Positions 31,472 through 37,915 of a stretch of 39,172 nt of DNA are shown here, in pieces. The notes beneath the pieces were generated by a model. The model saw nothing but the letters and a program-made list of their open reading frames with translations. It was not told the DNA's origin and did not search any database. Position numbers and translations under genes: made by a program. This DNA is from an uncultured Ulvibacter sp. GTDB lineage: Bacteria > Bacteroidota > Bacteroidia > Flavobacteriales > Flavobacteriaceae. The stretch spans positions 1-39,172 of the forward strand of contig CALIAF010000001.1 of the NCBI GenBank assembly GCA_938041335.1. Reading direction: 5' to 3'. Every line of letters starts with the position of its first letter. Within the stretch, counting starts at the first letter, position 1.

Positions 31472-32680
31472 ATGGGATTGAAACAGAGTTTACATAAAAT
31501 GAAAATGAAGTATGAAGGGACCAAGATGGCTCCTGCATTTAATGCGATTCATACTTTTTTATACTTGCCTAATGAGACGACCCACAACGGGACTCATATC
31601 AAGATGGCAGATGATTTAAAAAGAACGATGAACATGGTGATTATATCACTTGTTCCTTGTCTTATCTTCGGAATTTTTAACGCAGGATATCAAGCAAATG
31701 TGCAGCTAGGAGTTGTGGATGCAGCTGCTGGTTTCTTTAGCCCAGAATTCTGGAATTTAGATAACTTCAGTATTGGTGCCTGGAAGGTATTACCACTGGT
31801 AATCGTTTCTTACGGTGTAGGGCTTCTAATCGAGTTTATATTTGCTGTAATTAAAGGACACGAAGTAGAAGAAGGGTATTTAGTGACAGGAATGTTAGTG
31901 CCATTAATAGTGCCTGTAGATATCCCGTTATGGATGCTAGCTATCGCGGTAATATTTGGTGTAGTAATCGGTAAAGAGGTTTTTGGTGGTACTGGGATGA
32001 ATATCTTAAACCCAGCATTAACCATACGTGCTTTCTTATTCTTTGCATACCCTACGTGGATGTCTGGAGATAAAGTTTGGGTTACTGGAGCGGTAGATAC
32101 GGTAGGGCAACCTGATGCTATTGTAGGAGAAACGATCTTAGGTAGTCTAGCTCAAAACAACGGATTTCAACAATGGGATTTAATGGATCAATTTTTAGGA
32201 TTCATACCGGGTTCTGTAGGAGAAACATCAAAACTCCTTATTATAGTAGGAGCACTTATTTTAATCTTATCTAAAATAGGAAGTTGGAGAATCATCTTAA
32301 GTACACTAGTGGGTGCACTTACTATGGGACTTATTTTTAATGGAGTCGTATCACAAGGTTGGATTTCTGAGTCTAGTAAATTCTTCGGGTTGATGGATGT
32401 GCCTTTCTGGCAACATTTATTTATAGGTAGTATATTATTTGGAGCTGTGTATATGGCAACAGATCCCGTATCCGCCTCGCAGACTAATAAAGGAAAATGG
32501 ATTTATGGATTCTTAATTGGGTTTATCTCGATAATGATTCGTGTATTTAATCCTGCATACCCAGAAGGAGTGTTCTTAGCAATATTATTAATGAATGTGT
32601 TTGCACCAACCATTGATCACTACGTGGTGGAAGGAAACATCAAGAAGAGAGCAAAACGTCTAAAAGTTAAAACAGCTTAA
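31472..32680 (+). CDS. nqrB: Na+-translocating NADH:quinone reductase subunit B
   Basis: NqrB is the membrane core subunit that carries FMN by a phosphoester bond to Thr and takes part in Na+ transport. The 402-residue protein has about nine to ten hydrophobic helices between 50 and 390, including TMNMVIISLVPCLIFGIFNA, the VFGGTGMNILNPALTIRAFL segment and MATDPVSASQTNKGKW. The FMN site aligns at Asp215-Ala-Ile-Val-Gly-Glu-Thr221. The Thr is present, but the usual D-x-x-S-G-A-T pattern is altered (Val for Ser, Glu for Ala). The start MGLKQSLHKMKM fits the family. It follows nqrA after a gap holding the stem-loop array and is followed after two bases by nqrC. Confidence 0.97.
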   Translation: MGLKQSLHKMKMKYEGTKMAPAFNAIHTFLYLPNETTHNGTHIKMADDLKRTMNMVIISLVPCLIFGIFNAGYQANVQLGVVDAAAGFFSPEFWNLDNFSIGAWKVLPLVIVSYGVGLLIEFIFAVIKGHEVEEGYLVTGMLVPLIVPVDIPLWMLAIAVIFGVVIGKEVFGGTGMNILNPALTIRAFLFFAYPTWMSGDKVWVTGAVDTVGQPDAIVGETILGSLAQNNGFQQWDLMDQFLGFIPGSVGETSKLLIIVGALILILSKIGSWRIILSTLVGALTMGLIFNGVVSQGWISESSKFFGLMDVPFWQHLFIGSILFGAVYMATDPVSASQTNKGKWIYGFLIGFISIMIRVFNPAYPEGVFLAILLMNVFAPTIDHYVVEGNIKKRAKRLKVKTA

Positions 32681-32682
32681 TT

Positions 32683-33429
32683 ATGGCAGTTAATAAAGAT
32701 AGTAACGTATATACAATCATCTTTACCGTGATAATGGTTTTGGTGGTAGGTTCATTACTTGCAGGATTTGCGAGTGTATTAAAACCAACAATTACGGCAA
32801 ACGAGAAGAATGAAAAGCAGCAAAATATCTTATATGCCTTAGGTATAAATGATAACGAAGAGTCTGGTGCTGCAACTTTTATTACAGAAAATGTAGAGGC
32901 AGAATTCAAAAAATATATTAAAACACAATATGTTATTGAGGGTTCAAAATCTACTGAGAATAATGAAGCTTACTTAATTGATGTCAAAAAAGAAGGGACT
33001 AAAGCAAAAAAGGCTGGATACGTTAGAAAACTGCCGCTATTTGTTGGAGAGAAAGATGGCAAAGAAGTATATGTAGTACCGGTAAGAGGTAAAGGGCTTT
33101 GGGATGCAATCTGGGGCTTTGTTGCCATGGATAAATCTATGACTATTCAAGGGGTATACTTTGACCACAAAGGAGAGACTCCTGGACTTGGGGCAGAGAT
33201 AAAGAAACGATTCTTTATGGACGACTTTGCTGGAGAGCTTATGCTAGATGGAACAACCTTTAAAGGTGTTGCGGTTGCAAAAGGGAACAACGATCCTTTA
33301 AATAATATAAAAGACGATTATGAAGTAGATGCCATTGCTGGTGCCACTATTACTGGTGACGGAGTATCTGCTATGTTGAAGAAGGACATTAAAATGTATG
33401 TTCCTTATTTTCAATCTCTAAACAAATAA
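32683..33429 (+). CDS. nqrC: Na+-translocating NADH:quinone reductase subunit C
   Basis: NqrC holds the second covalently bound FMN on the periplasmic side of the pump. The 248-residue protein has one N-terminal membrane helix (about 10-32, YTIIFTVIMVLVVGSLLAGF) and then a periplasmic FMN-binding domain. The flavin attachment site is GATITGDGVSAML with Thr222. The residue before Gly-Ala-Thr is Ala where most homologues have Ser (D-x-x-S-G-A-T). The WDAIWGFVAMDKSM and GETPGLGAEI segments are typical. Two bases separate it from nqrB, and three from nqrD, so translation is likely coupled. Confidence 0.97.
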   Translation: MAVNKDSNVYTIIFTVIMVLVVGSLLAGFASVLKPTITANEKNEKQQNILYALGINDNEESGAATFITENVEAEFKKYIKTQYVIEGSKSTENNEAYLIDVKKEGTKAKKAGYVRKLPLFVGEKDGKEVYVVPVRGKGLWDAIWGFVAMDKSMTIQGVYFDHKGETPGLGAEIKKRFFMDDFAGELMLDGTTFKGVAVAKGNNDPLNNIKDDYEVDAIAGATITGDGVSAMLKKDIKMYVPYFQSLNK

Positions 33430-33432
33430 GAA

Positions 33433-34080
33433 ATGGGATTAATATCAAAAAAAGACACAAAACTAATATTAGATCCATTAACGGATGACAACCCTATTAC
33501 GATTCAAGTACTTGGTATCTGTTCTGCACTGGCAATAACGGCACAGTTAAAGCCATCTATTGTAATGGCCGTTTCTGTAATCTTCGTGTTAGGATTAGGT
33601 AATGTGGTGATCTCATTAATGAGAAATATCATCCCTTCAAAAATTAGAATTATTGTACAGCTTATTGTTGTAGCAACGCTTGTAATTATAGTAGACCAGG
33701 TGCTTAAAGCATATGCCTATACACTAAGTAAAGAACTCTCGGTATTTATTGGTTTGATTATTACGAACTGTATAATTATGGGGCGTTTTGAGGCCTTTGC
33801 ATTAGGTAACAAACCTTGGCCATCCTTTTTAGATGGAATTGGTAATGCATTAGGATATGGTGTGATACTTATCATTGTAGGATTCTTTAGAGAATTGTTA
33901 GGGTCAGGTACTTTGTTTGGTGCTCAAGTACTCGGAGATCCAGTAACAAAAACGGGATTATATGCAATTGGATATGAGAACAATGGGTTTATGGTTTTAC
34001 CTCCTATGGCTTTGATAGTAGTAGGTATTATTATCTGGGTGCAACGCAGCAAAAACCCTGCACTAGTTGAGGAGAATTAA
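33433..34080 (+). CDS. nqrD: Na+-translocating NADH:quinone reductase subunit D
   Basis: NqrD is one of the two small homologous membrane subunits (with NqrE). The two together hold the intramembrane iron-sulfur cluster, with half of the ligands from each. The 215-residue protein has six predicted helices; the two Cys expected for ligation appear in VLGICSALA (about residue 30) and LIITNCIIMGR (about 115). Other family signatures are AFALGNKPWPSFLDGIGNAL and FRELLGSGTLFG. It starts three bases after nqrC and is separated from nqrE by 67 bases that carry a small hairpin with the repeated word CTTCGGAAAT. Confidence 0.96.
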   Translation: MGLISKKDTKLILDPLTDDNPITIQVLGICSALAITAQLKPSIVMAVSVIFVLGLGNVVISLMRNIIPSKIRIIVQLIVVATLVIIVDQVLKAYAYTLSKELSVFIGLIITNCIIMGRFEAFALGNKPWPSFLDGIGNALGYGVILIIVGFFRELLGSGTLFGAQVLGDPVTKTGLYAIGYENNGFMVLPPMALIVVGIIIWVQRSKNPALVEEN

Positions 34081-34117
34081 GCTTCAATTAGAAATATAAA
34101 AGATAATTTTAAAATAG

Positions 34118-34131
34118 ATTTCTTCGGAAAT
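34118..34131. repeat. ATTTC-TTCG-GAAAT hairpin between nqrD and nqrE
   Basis: A five-base-pair stem with a UUCG tetraloop (ATTTC, TTCG, GAAAT) at 34118-34131. It contains one copy of the word ATTTCCGAAG (minus strand) that recurs in the window. Confidence 0.6.
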
Positions 34132-34147
34132 TTTAATAAATAAAAAT

Positions 34148-34912
34148 ATGTTAGAGCATATAGAACTTTTTTTCAAATCAATTTTCGTTGATAACATGGT
34201 ATTTGCATATTTCTTAGGAATGTGTTCTTATCTAGCAGTATCTAAGAAAGTAAGTACTGCTGTAGGTCTTGGAGCTGCGGTTATATTTGTATTAACGGTA
34301 ACCGTGCCTTTAAACTGGTTATTAGATCAGTTTATTTTGCAGCCTGGCGCATTGGCCTGGTTAGACGGTAATCGTGCTACACCAGAGTTAAGTGCTTATG
34401 CAGACTTCGACTTAAGCTTTTTATCATTCATTCTCTTTATTGCGACCATTGCAACAATGGTACAATTGGTTGAGATTATTGTAGAGAAGTTTTCGCCGTC
34501 ATTATATAATTCTTTAGGTATTTTCTTGCCATTAATTGCAGTAAACTGTGCCATACTAGGTGGTTCATTGTTTATGCAATCGAGAGAGATTGAATCATTT
34601 GGCTTAGCGGCTAATTATGGTTTTAGTTCTGGAATAGGATGGTTTTTAGCAATTGTTGCCATTGCAGCAATACGTGAAAAAATTAGATATAGTAATGTGC
34701 CAGCTCCGTTACGCGGATTGGGGATTACTTTTATCATTACAGGATTAATGGCTATTGGTTTTATGAGTTTTGGAGGGATGTTAACTGGAGGTGATGATGA
34801 AACACCATCAGCAGAAGGACAGCCAGAAAATGTGGGAGCAATCATCAAGGACGAAATAAAAGAATTATCTGAAACCGTTAGTATTTCAGAAGTAACAGAA
34901 ATAACAGAATAA
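34148..34912 (+). CDS. nqrE: Na+-translocating NADH:quinone reductase subunit E, with long C-terminal tail
   Basis: NqrE is the partner of NqrD. Cys residues at [11 protein letters not shown] (about 26) and AVNCAILGG (about 138) are the expected cluster ligands. At 254 residues it is longer than the roughly 200-residue proteobacterial form for two reasons. A periplasmic-type loop follows the second helix ([20 protein letters not shown]), and a polar acidic tail of about 45 residues ([18 protein letters not shown] onward) follows the last helix. The last helices [20 protein letters not shown] and [20 protein letters not shown] are typical. nqrF begins two bases after the stop. Confidence 0.96.
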   Translation: MLEHIELFFKSIFVDNMVFAYFLGMCSYLAVSKKVSTAVGLGAAVIFVLTVTVPLNWLLDQFILQPGALAWLDGNRATPELSAYADFDLSFLSFILFIATIATMVQLVEIIVEKFSPSLYNSLGIFLPLIAVNCAILGGSLFMQSREIESFGLAANYGFSSGIGWFLAIVAIAAIREKIRYSNVPAPLRGLGITFIITGLMAIGFMSFGGMLTGGDDETPSAEGQPENVGAIIKDEIKELSETVSISEVTEITE

Positions 34913-34914
34913 GT

Positions 34915-36222
34915 ATGTTTATAGCAGCAAGCACCTTAGGAGTAATTTTAGCCACAGTGGTCGCCTTTTTGGTATTGACCCTTTTATTGGTGGCCGTATT
35001 GTTATTTACTAAGCAAAAATTATCTCCGTCTGGACCAGTAACCATTACCATAAATGGGGAGAAAGAAATAGAAGTTGCCAGTGGTGATACTTTACTTACA
35101 ACACTAGGTGCAAACAAGATTTTCTTACCGTCTGCCTGTGGTGGTGGTGGAACGTGTATTCAATGCGAATGTCACGTACTAGAAGGTGGTGGTGAAGCAT
35201 TGCCTACAGAGACGCCACACTTTTCTAGAAAAGAATTAAAAGATGGTGCACGTTTATCTTGCCAAGTAAAAGTGAAGCAAAACATGAATATCACTATTCC
35301 AGAAGAGGTTTTTGGGATTAAAAAATGGGATGCTGTAGTAGTGCGTAACTATAATGTAGCTTCATTTATTAAAGAGTTTGTAGTAGAGATCCCTCAAGAT
35401 ATGAACTACAAGGCGGGTGGGTATATTCAAATAGAGATTCCAGAATGCGAAGTGAAATTTGCAGATATGGATATCACGGCACACCCAGAAGAGCATAACG
35501 ACCCTAATATGTTTAAAACAGAGTGGGACAAGTTTGGTCTATGGCCATTAGTGATGAAGAATAAAGAAGTAGTGGAGAGAGCCTATTCTATGGCCTCTTA
35601 CCCTGCAGAAGGACGTGAGATTATGTTAAACGTTCGTATTGCTACGCCACCTTGGGATAGAGCGAAGAACCAATGGATGGATGTAAATCCTGGTGTTGCT
35701 TCATCTTATATTTTTGGACTTAAAAAAGGCGATAAATGTGTGATCTCTGGACCTTACGGGGAGTTCTTTATCAACCCATCAGAAAGCGAAATGCTGTATG
35801 TAGGTGGTGGAGCGGGAATGGCACCTATGCGTTCTCACTTGTATCACTTATTCCGTACCTTAAAAACGGGAAGAAAAGTAACGTATTGGTATGGTGGTCG
35901 TTCTAAAAGAGAATTATTCTACTTAGATCACTTCTTAAAATTAGAGAAAGATTTTCCTAACTTCAAGTTCTACTTAGCACTTTCTGAGCCGGCAGAAGAA
36001 GATAACTGGAAAGTAAAAGATGGTATAGAAGGTGAAGGAGACGGTTTTGTAGGCTTTATACACCAAGTGGTAATAGACAACTACTTAAACCTACATGATA
36101 CGCCAGAAGATATAGAGCTGTATTTCTGTGGACCACCATTAATGAACCAAGCCGTTCAAAAAATGGGAGAAGACTTCGGGATTCCAGATGAGCATATACG
36201 CTTTGATGATTTTGGAGGGTAA
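34915..36222 (+). CDS. nqrF: Na+-translocating NADH:quinone reductase subunit F (NADH-oxidising)
   Basis: NqrF accepts electrons from NADH. An N-terminal membrane helix (about 5-27) anchors a 2Fe-2S ferredoxin domain whose ligands are Cys75, Cys81, Cys84 (CGGGGTCIQC) and Cys116 (RLSCQV). A ferredoxin-reductase module follows with the FAD motif RAYSMASYP and the NADH-site segments VGGGAGMAPMRSH and LYFCGPPLMNQAV. The 435-residue length and the C-terminal HIRFDDFGG are those of the Bacteroidota form. It is the last gene of the operon, ending at the 50-bp perfect palindrome terminator. Confidence 0.97.
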   Translation: MFIAASTLGVILATVVAFLVLTLLLVAVLLFTKQKLSPSGPVTITINGEKEIEVASGDTLLTTLGANKIFLPSACGGGGTCIQCECHVLEGGGEALPTETPHFSRKELKDGARLSCQVKVKQNMNITIPEEVFGIKKWDAVVVRNYNVASFIKEFVVEIPQDMNYKAGGYIQIEIPECEVKFADMDITAHPEEHNDPNMFKTEWDKFGLWPLVMKNKEVVERAYSMASYPAEGREIMLNVRIATPPWDRAKNQWMDVNPGVASSYIFGLKKGDKCVISGPYGEFFINPSESEMLYVGGGAGMAPMRSHLYHLFRTLKTGRKVTYWYGGRSKRELFYLDHFLKLEKDFPNFKFYLALSEPAEEDNWKVKDGIEGEGDGFVGFIHQVVIDNYLNLHDTPEDIELYFCGPPLMNQAVQKMGEDFGIPDEHIRFDDFGG

Positions 36223-36235
36223 AAAGCCAGTGAGC

Positions 36236-36285
36236 ATTCAATAAAAAAGCCGTTTAGAATATTCTAAACGGCTTTTTTATTGAAT
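36236..36285. terminator. Terminator of the nqr operon, 50-bp perfect palindrome
   Basis: From ATTCAATAAAAAAGCC at 36236 through CCGTTTAGAAT / ATTCTAAACGG to TTTTTTATTGAAT at 36285, every base pairs with no mismatch and no loop sequence. The T6 run after the GC-rich arm makes it a classical bidirectional terminator, and the outer ATTCAAT / ATTGAAT arms extend the stem well beyond what termination needs. Confidence 0.93.
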
Positions 36286-36414
36286 TAAGTTAATTTACAG
36301 CGCTAAAAGGTTATTTATTATATTTATAAAAACGTGCACTTTATCGGTAAAAAACGCACTTAATCCATTTTAATTGTTTACTTTGCCACCGTAAATAATT
36401 AAATCTATATTCTT

Positions 36415-37875
36415 ATGAACACTTTTTTCGCCCCTGAAAAGTTATATTTTACGATTTTGTGCACCCTCTTAATAGGTATTCCTGCTATGTCGCAGGTCGG
36501 AATTAATACTTCAAGTCCAAGTGATGGGTCTATATTAGACATTAGTGCTTCAGACAAAGGTCTTTTAATTCCACGGGTTAGTATTATTGATCTTACTACT
36601 ATTGCTCCGGTATCTGTAGTTATCAGTGCAGAGCAGGGATTAATTGTTTATAACACAAATACGGCAACTGGTGATGGATTTCATTATTGGGATACCACAA
36701 ATGGATGGATACCCTTTGTTAGAAGAATTGATGACCTCATAGATGGTAAATCTGATATAGACGGAACGGATGACGGTTCTTCAATTTATTTGGGTTTAAA
36801 AGCTGGTGAGGATGATGATTTAACACATAATAAAAATATAGGTATAGGTTTCGAAGCTCTTAAAGATAATATAGGAGTTGAGAATCCGTCAGGGGGGGAC
36901 GGAGATTTTAATATTGCGATAGGGTATCAAACTATGGCTAAAAACACAATAGGTGAGAAAAATTCGGCTGTTGGTTATAAAGCCCTCAATGACAATATTG
37001 ATGGAAATTATAATGCCGCAATGGGATATCAAGCGTTAACCGATAATATAGACGGTGATAAGAACACGGCGATGGGATATAGGGCTTTAGATGACAATAC
37101 TACTGGAAATGATAATTCTGGGATCGGATATCAAACACTTATGAAAAACATTAGTGGAGGCAGAAATACGGGTAATGGTTATAGAGCTGGATATAGTAAT
37201 TCTACGGCATCAGAGAGTACCGTAATAGGTTATAATTCCATGTTAACAAATAATGGCAATAACAATGTGGCTATAGGACATGGGTCTTTTAAAACCAATT
37301 CAATAACAACGCCAACGCCCTCCTCAAGTGGTGACTTTGCCCTTATCACTACATATACAAATAGTGTCTCAGTTGGACACGATACTTGGATATCTGCGAG
37401 CAATCAAGTGAGACTTGGAAACACAACAAGTACTTCTATCGGAGGTTACGCCGGCTGGTCTAATGTTTCTGACGGCCGATTTAAAACCAGTGTAGTTGAA
37501 AATGTTGTTGGATTAGATTTTATAATGAAATTACGTCCAGTTACTTATAATTTGGATATTGGAGCCATAGCCCAGTTTAATAATGTGGCAGAAGCTTCAA
37601 GAGATCTTCAGGCAGAAAGAGAAAAATCTTTAGAAATTCAGAGTGGATTTATCGCTCAGGAAGTTGAAGAAGCTGCAAGAATAGTTGGTTATGATTTTCA
37701 TGGAGTGGATGCCCCAAAGAATGAAAAAAGTCATTATGGACTTAGATACGCAGAGTTTGTGGTACCTATTGTAAAAGCAACGCAAGAGCAACAAACTATC
37801 ATTGAAATGCAACAAGAAAAAATTACCGAGCTTGAGAATCGATTAATCGCTTTAGAAAACAAAATCAACAACTAG
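36415..37875 (+). CDS. Exported tail-fibre-like protein with GYxAL repeats and S74 self-processing chaperone domain
   Basis: A 486-residue protein. A signal peptide (about 1-26, ending SQ before VGIN) is followed by a short N-terminal segment (GSILDISASDKGLLIPRV), also found at the start of other Bacteroidota S74 proteins. About eight repeats of about 22 residues follow (140-310) with the core N-x-A-x-G-Y-x-A-L-x-x-N (for example NAAMGYQALTDNIDG), like trimeric adhesin head repeats. A peptidase S74 domain (about 345-450) comes next, with the Ser352-Asp-Gly-Arg-Phe-Lys357 self-cleavage pair, and then a C-terminal coiled coil (about 455-486, EMQQEKITELENRLIALENK). S74 domains trimerise, fold the upstream fibre and then cut themselves off. 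A surface or secreted fibre is likely; no phage genes are nearby. Confidence 0.88.
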   Translation: MNTFFAPEKLYFTILCTLLIGIPAMSQVGINTSSPSDGSILDISASDKGLLIPRVSIIDLTTIAPVSVVISAEQGLIVYNTNTATGDGFHYWDTTNGWIPFVRRIDDLIDGKSDIDGTDDGSSIYLGLKAGEDDDLTHNKNIGIGFEALKDNIGVENPSGGDGDFNIAIGYQTMAKNTIGEKNSAVGYKALNDNIDGNYNAAMGYQALTDNIDGDKNTAMGYRALDDNTTGNDNSGIGYQTLMKNISGGRNTGNGYRAGYSNSTASESTVIGYNSMLTNNGNNNVAIGHGSFKTNSITTPTPSSSGDFALITTYTNSVSVGHDTWISASNQVRLGNTTSTSIGGYAGWSNVSDGRFKTSVVENVVGLDFIMKLRPVTYNLDIGAIAQFNNVAEASRDLQAEREKSLEIQSGFIAQEVEEAARIVGYDFHGVDAPKNEKSHYGLRYAEFVVPIVKATQEQQTIIEMQQEKITELENRLIALENKINN

Positions 37876-37884
37876 GATTTATTA

Positions 37885-37892
37885 TAATTTTG
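37885..37892 (+). promoter_or_regulatory. Possible -7 element upstream of the last gene
   Basis: TAATTTTG matches TAnnTTTG, 23 bases before the ATG at 37916, but no TTG lies at the -33 distance. It may be a weak promoter, or the gene may be read through from the S74-domain gene 40 bases upstream. Confidence 0.35.
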
Positions 37893-37915
37893 CCCAATCA
37901 TAAACCCCTCTAACT

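Noticed and set aside
36415-37875. Prophage tail-fibre gene
   Set aside because: A signal peptide is present and no phage structural, lysis or integrase genes are nearby; S74 domains also occur in ordinary bacterial surface proteins.
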